From Ilex aquifolium (taxonomy: Eukaryota > Streptophyta > Magnoliopsida > Aquifoliales > Aquifoliaceae), in contig OX637395.1 in NCBI GenBank assembly GCA_951799425.1, forward strand, positions 43,198,173 to 43,262,172: 64,000 bases of DNA. Reading direction: 5' to 3'. Both the position numbers and the translations under genes were made by a program. Below, piece after piece: positions 47,837-57,837 of the stretch. Positions within the stretch are counted from its first letter, which is position 1; every line of letters begins with the position of its first letter. Below the pieces are notes generated by a model that saw only the letters and a program-made list of their open reading frames with translations, did not search any database and had not been told where the DNA came from.

Positions 47837-49600
47837 ATGGCGATCACTACCAGATCCATGAACCAGCATGAAGACAATCCTCCACGAGAGGAGGAGGTTC
47901 CTCCGCCTGCCAACCATGTGCCGAATGCTCCAGCTCCAAATCCTCAACAAATGTTGGAGACCATGCAGCAGCTGGTGGCCCAAAACCAGCAGATGCTACA
48001 ACTTATGCTCGCCGGACGAGGAGGGGCACAACTTGGCGGAGCACAACTCGGCGAAGCACAGCTTGGAGGAGCCCCACGTCTTTGGGGTCAAGGAGCTCCA
48101 CGCCCTGCTGCTCCACCTCTAGGCACCCCCGTAGGGCTGGGCGCCCCCTTTGGAGTCCCCCTGGGCGCCCTACACAGGGAGGCTCTACACAGGGAGGCTC
48201 ATCACGAGGGACCTCCACCCCCTCCTCCTACTTCCCATGGTGAGGACCCTCCTCTCCAAGAGGACGAGGGCGAAAACCAAAGCGTGGAGCATGGGAGTCA
48301 CTTTCATGATCATCCCAGAGAAGCCTCTAACCTTTGGGATGAGAAAATCAAGGAAGTGCAGAACCAACTAGGTGACGTCTTCAATGCTATGAAGGCACAA
48401 GGACCGGAAACAGTGGACTATCTTGTACGGCAAACAGACACTCCTTTCAAGCCTGACGTGGCAAACTACCCTCTACCCCAAAAGTTCAAAATGCCCTCTA
48501 TTGAGGTCTTTGATGGAACAAAAACGAAAGACCCACTAGATCATCTCGACACCTACAAAACTCTGATGCAGTTGCATAACGTCCCAGACAAAATCATGTG
48601 CAGGGCGTTCCCGACCACATTAAAGGGGTCCGCCCGACAATGGTTTGCTAAGCTCTCCCCTGCATCCATTGCCTCCTTTGCTGAGCTAAGCAGGTCATTC
48701 GTGTCCCACTTTATCGGAGGGCGTCGCCACCAGAAGCCAGTCACCCACCTGCTTAGTATAAAGCAGGACCGTGAGGAGAGCCTGAGGAGCTACCTCACTC
48801 GTTTTAACGAGGAGGTACTTGAGGTTGATGAACCAGACGACAAAGTGACGATGACCGCCTTCCTGGGAGGTCTCCGCTCATCAAGCTTCCTCTTCTCAGT
48901 GATGAAGTGCCCACCAAAGAGCATGCCAGAGCTGCTAGCAAAAGCCCATAAATATATAAACGCTGAGGACATCACAAGGGCCAGGCGAGGTGAGTCCTCC
49001 AGATCTGGGGACAAGAGGAAGGAAAGAGAGAGGGACGACAAGAAAGAGGCTAGCAACAAGCACAGTAGAACAGAGAAGGTTCCCGTCAGAGACCGGTTAG
49101 GTCCAGCCCCTCAGAGGGATCGACAAGCCTTCACGCCCCTCAATGCCGCTGTCGGGCACATCCTATTCCAGATCCAGGATGACCCCGCAGTAAAATGGCC
49201 GGGAAAGATGAAGTCTCCTCCAAATCGCAGAAATCCTAACAAGCATTGCCGCTTCCACCGCGATCATGGGCACGACACCGACGATTGCTATGAACTCAAA
49301 AGGCAAATTGAGGATCTCATTCAACGTGGCCACCTACACCATTATATTGCTGGTAGAGGACAGGCACCGCCACCACCCCATAACCAGGAAGATCAACATC
49401 CCGTAGGGGAAATTCATATTATCTCGGGAGGATTAGCAGGAGGTGGAGAGTCCCTCTCTGCCATGAAGGCCCACGCCAGGAAGGCAAGACACCTTGACGA
49501 AGGGCGCCCAGGCAAGGCTCCAACGAGGTTATATCTTTCTCAGATAAGGACCTGGAAGGAATTCAGCACCCCCATGACGACCCCCTGGTGCTCACCATGA
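47837..49600 (+). CDS. Gag of the LTR retrotransposon
   Basis: 587-residue frame starting MAITTRSMNQHEDNPP. The N-terminal third is Pro/Gly-rich with GAQLGGAQLGEAQLGG repeats. The Retrotrans_gag core follows with FDGTKTKDPLDHLDTYKTLM and GSARQWFAKLSPASI. Near residues 474-490 a zinc-knuckle-like CRFHRDHGHDTDDC motif would bind RNA. Core and finger type match Tat/Retand gypsy elements. The last ~25 residues appear out of frame relative to the protease ORF (shift near 49525), either mutation or recoding. Confidence 0.88.
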   Translation: MAITTRSMNQHEDNPPREEEVPPPANHVPNAPAPNPQQMLETMQQLVAQNQQMLQLMLAGRGGAQLGGAQLGEAQLGGAPRLWGQGAPRPAAPPLGTPVGLGAPFGVPLGALHREALHREAHHEGPPPPPPTSHGEDPPLQEDEGENQSVEHGSHFHDHPREASNLWDEKIKEVQNQLGDVFNAMKAQGPETVDYLVRQTDTPFKPDVANYPLPQKFKMPSIEVFDGTKTKDPLDHLDTYKTLMQLHNVPDKIMCRAFPTTLKGSARQWFAKLSPASIASFAELSRSFVSHFIGGRRHQKPVTHLLSIKQDREESLRSYLTRFNEEVLEVDEPDDKVTMTAFLGGLRSSSFLFSVMKCPPKSMPELLAKAHKYINAEDITRARRGESSRSGDKRKERERDDKKEASNKHSRTEKVPVRDRLGPAPQRDRQAFTPLNAAVGHILFQIQDDPAVKWPGKMKSPPNRRNPNKHCRFHRDHGHDTDDCYELKRQIEDLIQRGHLHHYIAGRGQAPPPPHNQEDQHPVGEIHIISGGLAGGGESLSAMKAHARKARHLDEGRPGKAPTRLYLSQIRTWKEFSTPMTTPWCSP

Positions 49601-50325
49601 CGGTTGCCAATTTCCAGGTGCACAGAATCCTAGTGGACAGCGGCAGCTCTGCAGATATCCTATTTGCAGAAGCTTTTGACAAGCTCAACCTGGGCAGGGA
49701 GAGACTGCAGCCCATCAGATCTCCCCTCATTGGGTTCTCAGGGGAGAAAGTGTACCCCCTAGGGTCCATCACCCTACCAGTCACAGCCGGAGCAGCGCCC
49801 CGAAGCTCCTCAGTCATGGTCAACTTCCTGGTGATAGACTGTCCATCAGCTTATAATATCATATTAGGGCGACCTGCTCTCAACACATTAAGAGTCGTGC
49901 CCTCCACCTATCACCTCATTCTCCGATTTCCAACCCCTAACGGAGTTGGAGAGGTCAGAGGAGACCAGGTAGCAGCAAGGGAATGCTATGTCTCCTCCAT
50001 GAAGACCAGGAAGCCACAGGAAGCGTTGCAAGTTGAAATCCTAGACCCGAGGGATGACTCCACTATAGAAAGAGGAGAACCGGTGGAGGAGCTCACCCCC
50101 GTGGTTTTGGATGAAGATCACCCAGACAGAAGAGTATACGTTGGCTCTTCCCTTTCTGAAGAGCTGGTTGGCCCGCTGATAGATTTTTTGAAAAGTAACA
50201 TGGACGTCTTTGCATGGTCACATGCAGACCTTGAGGGCATCGACCCAGAAGTGGTCACGCACCGACTCAATGTTGACCCACGTCACAAGCCTGTTCGCCA
50301 AAAGCTAAGGGGCACCTCCACATAA
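49588..50325 (+). CDS. Retrotransposon protease and linker to RT
   Basis: Frame beginning MTVANFQVHRILVDSGSSAD with the aspartic protease DSG triad, the GRPALN segment further on, then the linker ending HRLNVDPRHKPVRQKLRG. It stops at a TAA (50323-50325) where family members continue into RT in the same frame, so this is a nonsense lesion splitting pol. Confidence 0.85.
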   Translation: MLTMTVANFQVHRILVDSGSSADILFAEAFDKLNLGRERLQPIRSPLIGFSGEKVYPLGSITLPVTAGAAPRSSSVMVNFLVIDCPSAYNIILGRPALNTLRVVPSTYHLILRFPTPNGVGEVRGDQVAARECYVSSMKTRKPQEALQVEILDPRDDSTIERGEPVEELTPVVLDEDHPDRRVYVGSSLSEELVGPLIDFLKSNMDVFAWSHADLEGIDPEVVTHRLNVDPRHKPVRQKLRGTST

Positions 50326-50337
50326 AGGGCCCAAGCT

Positions 50338-51288
50338 ATGGACAAAGAGGTGGGAAAGCTAGTAGACAACGGGGCCGTCAGAGAAGTAGCATATCCTGAA
50401 TGGCTCTCCAACGTGGTGATGGTCACTAAGACTAATGGGAAGTGGCGCCTTTGCGTCGATTTCTCAGAACTTAACAAGGCGTGCCCAAAAGACAGCTACC
50501 CGTTACCACGGATCGATCTCCTCATCGACGCAACCGCGGGGCATGAGTTGCTTACTTTCCTGGATGCGTACTCTGGGTATAACCAGATTAGCATGTACCC
50601 CTCAGACCAGGAGAAGACATCATTTATTACTCCAAAGGGGACTTACTGCTACAGGGTCATGCCCTTTGGACTAAAAAACGCAGGAGCAACCTACCAAAGG
50701 TTGGTGAACAAGATTTTGGAGTCTCAAATTGGGCGAACGATGGAAGTATACGTGGATGATATGTTGGTGAAAAGTCTCGTAGCAATAGACCACATCGATC
50801 ACCTCCAGAAAACCTTCAATGTCCTGAAGTCCTATCACATGAAGCTCAATCCTGAGAAGTGCGCCTTTGGCGTGGGGTCAGGAAAATTTCTAGGCTTTAT
50901 GGTCAATCAAAGGGGAATCGAGGCAAACCCCGACAAGATCAAGGTTATCCTCGACATGAAGTCCCCCGCCTCAACTAAGGAGCTCCAACGCCTCAATGGG
51001 AGAATCGCAGCACTCAATAGGTTCGTCTCCAAATCTGCAGACAAATGTCTCCCATTCTTCAAAATTCTCCGAAAAGCCTTCGAGTGGGGACAGGAGGCAG
51101 AGGAAGCCTTCCAAAGGCTCAAGGCCTACTTAGCTACACCACCCCTCCTTTCGCATGTCGCTCTAGGAGAAACCCTGTATTCGGCACCCATAGGCTCTTC
51201 AATGTTGGTACCTAGCCCTTGGGTCGCCTGGGTTCCTCCACCCGCTCGGTTCTCCATCACCCCAAGATCCTCGCAGCTTACCTCGTGA
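50338..51288 (+). CDS. Truncated reverse transcriptase
   Basis: Same frame as the preceding ORF after the stop. Gypsy RT motifs in order: KTNGKWRLCVDFSELNKACP, SGYNQI, VMPFGLKNAGATYQ, the active-site YVDDMLVKS, then FLGFMVNQRGIEANPDK and the start of the connection region (EAFQRLKAYLATPPLL). After about 51180 similarity ends, and the remaining residues to the stop are unrelated filler from a deletion. RNase H and integrase are absent. Confidence 0.88.
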   Translation: MDKEVGKLVDNGAVREVAYPEWLSNVVMVTKTNGKWRLCVDFSELNKACPKDSYPLPRIDLLIDATAGHELLTFLDAYSGYNQISMYPSDQEKTSFITPKGTYCYRVMPFGLKNAGATYQRLVNKILESQIGRTMEVYVDDMLVKSLVAIDHIDHLQKTFNVLKSYHMKLNPEKCAFGVGSGKFLGFMVNQRGIEANPDKIKVILDMKSPASTKELQRLNGRIAALNRFVSKSADKCLPFFKILRKAFEWGQEAEEAFQRLKAYLATPPLLSHVALGETLYSAPIGSSMLVPSPWVAWVPPPARFSITPRSSQLTS

Positions 51289-51736
51289 ACCACTCCATGG
51301 CCTTGGGAATCGGCGGTTTCCCCTCCTTTGTTTCTCATTGATCCTTGGAAGCTCATCTCAAAGAAGATTACAAACCTTGAGTCCTCAAATGTTTCAAGGA
51401 GAGCAGCCCTTTTCACTACCTCAAGCTTCTATGGAAAAGAGAGAACTTGGTTTCAAGAATGGGTTATCAATTTCAAGATGAAGGAAATAGGTGGAGAAAA
51501 GAATGAGGCTTCTATATATATAACCTAGGGTTTCTTAAAGAGGAAAAAAACCCCAAATTGAAAACCAAGGGTTCTCTTAAAAATCCAAGTAAAAATAGAA
51601 AAGGTTTGAGGTGTTCAGTAGGTCAATCCCCGAGTTGAAGCGTAACATGGGCATGGCGGGAAAGAGGAGTCTTCATGAGCCAGAGTTCAAATTCTACTAA
51701 ATGCCCCCTTTTCCAAGTTACCTCGAACACGGGGCA
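51289..51736. other. Non-coding 3' internal region of the retrotransposon
   Basis: Sequence between the end of the truncated RT frame and the polypurine tract. No integrase HHCC or DDE motif seen. Confidence 0.6.
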
Positions 51737-51748
51737 TTGGGGGGCAAA
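51737..51748 (+). promoter_or_regulatory. Polypurine tract of the retrotransposon
   Basis: TTGGGGGGCAAA immediately before the 3' LTR, the expected place for plus-strand priming. Confidence 0.65.
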
Positions 51749-52307
51749 TGATGGGTCAGGCCCAAAAGGCCCAAATCCATGTTGAAGCCCAATTGTGATC
51801 AGAGACCCAAACTCATGAAGACCCAGCAGGCCCAATAAAGCCCAAAGTGCAAAGACCCACCAAGGTTAAATCCAAGTCCAATCCATTGGGGGCCCTCCTC
51901 CAAAGGAATTGGAGTACGAAGGAGAGAGATGCAGCGCACGGAGAAACCCTACTTAGGAAACCCCTCCCTCACGTCACCGCCTCACCTCAAAACCCTAGCT
52001 CTATAAAATGTAAAGCCCTCTCACCATCTAGGGCACGCCTCCCAAAAATACCTCATCTCCTGCCTCAATACCACAAGGTCGTTGCCCCTTTTTTCTTAAA
52101 AGCTCTGTAGCTCCGGTGACGATTATTCATCAATAAATAACACCAAAGGCCATCATTGTCATTCAAAGTGGACGTAGGCCACGGCCGAACCACTATAAAT
52201 CTCTGTTTTACTCCCTTATTTGACATTTTTGTCATTGATTGCTTGTTTACTGTATTTTATATTATTTACTTGACTGTGGTGCACAAAAATCAATTTGTGC
52301 ATCATCA
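51749..52307 (+). repeat. 3' LTR
   Basis: 559 bp, identical in length to the 5' LTR, ends GCATCATCA and is followed by the CCTTC target duplication. Confidence 0.95.
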
Positions 52308-54667
52308 CCTTCAACTTTCTTATGTGAGATAAAAGTGGCTTGACCCAATCTATCAGATTATGCTGCCACTAGGACGATTTGTATCTAGTGCTCGTAAACC
52401 AGTTAGTATTTCAACCAATACAACACCAAAGCCATACACGTCGCTCTTCACGTACAAATGCCCTGTTTGATAAGCATGAGATTAAAATTGTGGCTCATCT
52501 CTTGAGTGAGTTTAGCTAAGTTTATCTTCAAACCACGCAAGCTTAAAAACACTTGATAATGATCATCACTGAACCTCAAGTAGCGAAGCGCAAAAGATTC
52601 CTGGGGTTACCTGTAGCAACATATTCAGGAGCAGCGAAGCCATTTGTCCCCATAACCCTTGTTGTCACATGTGACTGGCTAGCCGAGGGCCCCACTTTTG
52701 CCAAGCCAAAGTCTGATATCTTGGAATTGTAGGACTGGAACATAAAAAAAAAAAAGATAAAAGTGAACAAACAAATAATTGTTAGGCCAGTACCACGGAT
52801 GTGTCAATGACCGAATCAGTCCGAGTAAAACTTGTCAGTTGTCACATTAGTATGGCGAATAGAAAAAGGGTTCCATTATGAAATAGGTTTGTGATCTATA
52901 AATATTAAAGCTCCTGATTTATAAACTGTGTAGGGCTTACCCCATCAAGCAAGATATTTGAGGCCTTGAAGTCTCTATAAATTATTTGTGTTTCTGACAT
53001 GTGCAAGAATGCCAGGCCTTGAGCTGCTCCTATTAATATCTTAAGCCTTATGTCCCATGGCAGTGTCTGAACAGCTGAGCTCCCTGCATAAATCAAAGCA
53101 CAAAGAAAACAACTCGTTTGATTTGTAGAACATAAAAAATGTATTCCCACTGGCTTAGTGCTTGCAAGTCTGAAGAAATAGCATCACATTTTTGTAATTC
53201 TTACTTCCAAAAAGATGGTTCTCCAAGCTGCCTTTTTGCATGAATTCATAGACAAGTAGTAACTCTGTCTCCTCCCAACAGTATCCCAATAACTTAACAA
53301 GGTTAGGGTGGGAAAGCCTTCCCAGGAAGTTTACCTCAGACTGCACAAATAAAATAAAAAAACAGCAGACAGCATTCAGAAGCACTTAAATGAATCACCT
53401 AAAAGGCGAAAAAAATTAAATTACTGTAATCAAAACTGGTTCTGTGGGTGTCAGTGCAGGGTATGATCCAATGGTATTGGCTGTCAACAACTGACAGATC
53501 ATCTAGTCCTATTTCCTGCAAAACTAAAACTGAGAATCTTAATTAACCGAATTTTCCAAAAAACTATAGGAATTACATCAAAAATAACTCAATGACAGCC
53601 AACTGAAAAATTCAACAACAAATTTCAACCAGTACCAAGTTTGATTGATGTGATTATGTTTCAGCACGTTTTCTGACATGTCTCTGTTCCTAAACGAAGG
53701 GTTTATAAAAGCATTATCTTTAATGTTCTACACACCACATTTGTGCACTACCTCAACATACACCATTAGATTAGTAGGTCCTACATAATTTATTAAATAT
53801 TCAATTTCTCTGAATGTGCCAAATTAAAAGAGGTGGTGTCTACAACATTATTCTAAAAGAATGGGAACCCAAAGGCCAAAAAGACAAAAGGAACCCCAGG
53901 GGAACAGCTACACCATTCTTTTACAAGATGTTTCACCCCAAGCCGAATGGTATTTGAGAAAAGCAACTAGGATAGGACCCGCTTATGACTTGTTTGACCA
54001 TCTTAGAAACAACAATGCATTGCATATTTCAAATTATAGCAGAAGCTGGTTTTATTTGACTCAAAAATTTCGACACTGCATATTCATCCACCTCACCTGT
54101 GAGCTCATTTGAAAAATAGGAACTTAACAAAACAAGCTCCTAGAATGGAAGTTTTTGAATTGGTTACATGGCATTACATTTTGCAACTCAAACATCATCA
54201 TTATTTAAGTAGCCTCTACGGCATTTTCAATTTCAAACAATTCGAACGCCACATGATTTCTTAATTATACCATGGGAATCCCTTATATTATTTGATGGTA
54301 GATAGAAAGGAAAGACACACTTAAGTAGTATATCAATTTATACACTCACTTGGGCTTTCTCTTAATTTTTAAGGGTTTAGAGCTGACTTTTTTGGGTGCA
54401 AAATTAAGGTTTGAAAATGTATTGAAAGTCAACTTCTGTTGGAAAAATGAGATGCAAAAAGTAAGGTGAATGGCAAGGTGAGGCGTGGATTGGGTCACTC
54501 TCTTAAGATGATTTGCGTCCCTTTATGAAAGAATCACATCGCAGCAAGTAATAACGCGTCGTCCCAGGATACATTCACTCAGATTTGTACAATCGAATGA
54601 AACAGAAGCTTCACACACACCTTTGAATATTGTCCAGAAACTCATACAGATAGGTGTTTAATAGTCC

Positions 54668-54780
54668 GTAATTACTTCTATATTTAATTAAATAATAACT
54701 TAAAAAATATTGATGTTGGAATACTAGTTGTTGGAGTTTTTTGTATTCAGCAACTGAAATTTTAATATAGAAGTAATGAC
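54668..54780. mobile_element. Short MITE in kinase intron 2
   Basis: 113 bp with inverted ends GTAATTACTTCTATATTTAA and (reverse complement) GTCATTACTTCTATATTAAA. No clear target duplication. Confidence 0.4.
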
Positions 54781-56374
54781 AGAAAAATAATTAAATAAAA
54801 TATTAAAAAGTGAGTTCATAGATTTTAGAAATACATATCTCATCCGCTAGTCTCACCCCTACGCACGTGAGAGTCTCAAGGTCTCACTTTAACTCAAAAA
54901 CACTATTTTAGTTAAAATACTCTAACAGGTTCTAAAAAGTTCTTAGTACTATTTGGGGTATTCTAAAAAAAACTGATATAGTTGGAAAAGCCCGTTTGGG
55001 GAGACTTTCTAGGTTTTTTGGCTTTTTGTGTAAAAAAAAAAAAAATCACATGTATGTATAGATTATGCCTAACAGTTTCCAAAATATGAATTTTAAATTT
55101 TTTTATGTGACTATTGACTAATAATATTTTATGAATATAATAAACTAAAAAGTTAAGTAGAATCTGCAAAAAAACGTCCTAAAAAGCCGGTAAAATAGCT
55201 TCAAAAAAACTTTTCAAATCGGTTTTTTTAGGTCAAAAGCCGTTATGAAAGGAGATGAAAAAAGGCAGGGGCCAAACGCGGGGGGGAGGCAAAGCAGCGC
55301 TGGGTCCAAACATGTCATCAACTAGCCAACCAACCAAATAAATTGAAGTGAAGCAATCAAACTAGTTTATGAAAATTGTTTCTTCAGAAACCCCCACGGG
55401 GCCGGCGGCTGACTTATCAATTTCTATTAGCTACTGATAACTGCAATACAAATAATATTAGGCAGCAAGAAACAGAAAAAGAAAGAAGATGGCAGATAAG
55501 TATACATAGAGATAAAGTCAAGAAATTATTAATACCCACTACTATTCCTATTACTATTAGAGTAGAATTGAGTTACCTTCCACTCTTGGAACCCTTGCAT
55601 GCTTTCAGGATTCAACTTCTTGACAGCAATGACAGATGATCCACTACCATTTTTTGAAGTTGACTTGTCATCGAGCCAACCCTTGTAAACCTTGCCAAAA
55701 CCTCCTTCTCCCAACACTGTATCACTTCTGAAGTTTCTGGTTGCAGCCTTTAGTTCTGCAAAAGAGAATATCCTCAAGTTGGGAGTGGCCAAGATCTGCC
55801 CATTCGGATACAAAATGTCATCGCCTCCGCTGGCACCCCAAAACCGGCTATTACCGGATACGTTGCTGCCTTCAATAGAGAATATCCCTGCTTTAATATT
55901 AGCCGTCAGAAAAGAAAAGGCAATATATAGGAGTTGATCAGTCATAATGCAGGGCACTTTGGGGATGATTCTACAACTATAAAGAAAACCATCACATCAG
56001 CTTCAGAAACACTTGATTTAGTGTAATAATCGATCCCTCCAAGCACTAGTAGCGAAACACTTGGTTTTCTACCTTAACTACAGGCCTGTAATTGACACGA
56101 AATCATTCGCAACGAACGAACGTAATATAGAAGCTAACGAAATGAAGATGGCATCAACAGACGCAAAAAAAACCCACATCAACAACCCGATCAAACTAAA
56201 GGAACATTCCCTGAAACTAAGAAAGATGGATAAATCCAAAAATGGAGCAAATTCAAGGTATATTACACCAAGTCCGAGAGATAAAGTTAAATGCTAATCT
56301 GGGGTACCCGAACTAGAATGGCCCGTTGTGGTAGGGCTGTGGTTAACAGAAGAAGAACTGAAGCAACTCCCCAT

Positions 56375-57278
56375 ATCACACTCTCTTTCTCTTTCTCTTT
56401 CTCTTTCTGTTGGAAGAGACCCCCTATTAAGAGACAGAGATGGGCAGAGTAGAGAGAGAATAAGGTTATAGTACTTGGTTGAAATTGATGATGAATGCTA
56501 AAAAGTGTTAATTAGCCAAAAATCAATAGAGCAATCTGGACTTAAAACAACTCAAAAGTCTAAAAAATTTACAATCAAAATGCATATCATCATTGGATCG
56601 GTGAGTTCATCAACTTTTTCAATAAGATCCACTTATTCAATATTCATTCAAAATATAATATGTATTTGAATTGTAATTTTTGAGTTTAAGATTCTATAAC
56701 ATTTTTCTAAAAATATTAACTTGATTAATCACCGGTCATTAATTTAATTATAAATCAAAATATTATATTAAAACCTACTATTTATTCAATAATCATCATT
56801 AATTAAATTAATATTTAAAATTCAAATAATATTTTTCAAATAAAAATAGCAAGGAGCAGAAATTCTGGATTTCTACAGATAAACGCTGGTCAAGTCAAAC
56901 AACCATAAGTCGCCAGTCCTCCTCCTCCTTGCTATTGGAAGGGAGAAGAAATCTAAAGTAGACGACGCCACTTATATTTTTGGTCATTTGGTGTCTTCCT
57001 AGCTGATTCATATGCATGCTTCAGTCGTTGTCATAACTTCGGTACATGTACGTATTCCATTTCAATATATATACGCGGGGAATGTTAGGTAACCTTAAAA
57101 ATAAACTTAAAATGTATATTTAAGAATCACATTTTATTATAAGTCACAATATTTATTAAGACTCACTACCTATTCAATGATTGTAATTATTAAGTCTATA
57201 TTTTAAATTCAAATAACATTTTCCTATATATATTATTGAGAGCAAGACATGACGACCAAACATTACTTACCCAAATAA
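56375..57278. other. Kinase leader/promoter and AT-rich spacer
   Basis: A (CTCTTT)n-like run at 56383-56410 lies in the probable leader of the kinase (minus sense). Two related AT-rich blocks (56590-56850 and 57090-57225, sharing CTATTCAAT and AAATTCAAATAA motifs) suggest old repeat copies. No gene. Confidence 0.45.
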
Positions 57279-57828
57279 GGGTTAATTATACTAAAAATCT
57301 CTAAAGTATTGAGTTTATCTTATTTTAGTTTCCAACATTTTAATTTGCTTCATTTTAATTTTTGAAATATTGAATATATTTCTATGTAGTCCCTTAAACA
57401 GACAATAATCATATTGTTAACATTTTTTATTATAAATTTTTCATGTGATACTTAAATATGGGTAAAAAAATAATTTGGATAACTCTTGACCATAATTTGA
57501 ATAGTTCTTGATTAAAAATGTGTAATATGGATAGCTATTGACTAAAATTTGAATAGCTCATGATTAAAACTATGTAATTTTGGTAACTCTTTGACCAAAT
57601 TTTGGGCAGAAATTTAGTCAAGAGTTATCTAAATTATTTTTTTATCCATATTTACGTATTACGTAACAAGTTTATAATAAAATATTGTTAGCAATCTGAA
57701 CATTATCTGCTTGAGAGATCGCATAGAAATATATTCAATATTTTAGAAACTAAAATAATACAATTGAAATATTAAAAACCAAAATAATACAAATTTCATA
57801 CTTTAGAGACCTCTAATATAATTAACCC
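57279..57828. mobile_element. Mutator-like MITE with perfect 9-bp TSD
   Basis: 550 bp. CCCAAATAA is duplicated exactly at 57270-57278 and 57829-57837. The left end GGGTTAATTATACTAAAAAT pairs with the right end's reverse complement GGGTTAATTATATTAGAGGT, and TIR similarity extends about 150 bp or more. The termini resemble the GGGTTAATT ends of the element in the DSK2 intron (1996-3104). AT-rich, non-coding. Confidence 0.88.
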
Positions 57829-57837
57829 CCCAAATAA

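Larger units (their letters stand above)
47211..52307 (+). mobile_element. Ty3/Gypsy LTR retrotransposon, Tat/Retand-like, deleted pol
   Basis: 5097 bp with two 559-bp LTRs, flanked by CCTTC at 47206-47210 and 52308-52312. LTRs start TGATG and end CATCA. Primer-binding-like TTTGGCGTCATCTGTGGGA follows the 5' LTR at 47771; polypurine-like TTGGGGGGCAAA precedes the 3' LTR. Internal region is 3979 bp: gag, protease and the N-terminal two thirds of reverse transcriptase are present; RNase H and integrase are missing. A frame change between gag and protease and an in-frame TAA at 50323 mean it cannot encode a full polyprotein, so it is non-autonomous. It is inserted antisense to the kinase gene. 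Confidence 0.95.
46913..56374 (-). pseudogene. Receptor-like cytoplasmic kinase split by an LTR retrotransposon
   Basis: Exons on minus: 56374-56308 (MGSCFSSSSVNH, N-myristoylation/palmitoylation motif), 55887-55577, 53340-53205, 53083-52941, 52734-52611, then a last exon broken into 52462-52313 and 47210-46913 by the element at 47211-52307. Kinase landmarks: [13 protein letters not shown] (81-93), catalytic Lys in IAVKK (112), YRDFKASN (Asp near 209), DFG (227-229), [21 protein letters not shown] members relay immune or growth signals under the plasma membrane; RDFKASN is their signature, At2g17220 the likely counterpart. Besides the insertion, one base seems missing near 52365, shifting the frame before a conserved DWVKP. 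A transcript stopping in the element would lose subdomains X-XI, so this copy is probably null. Confidence 0.9.
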
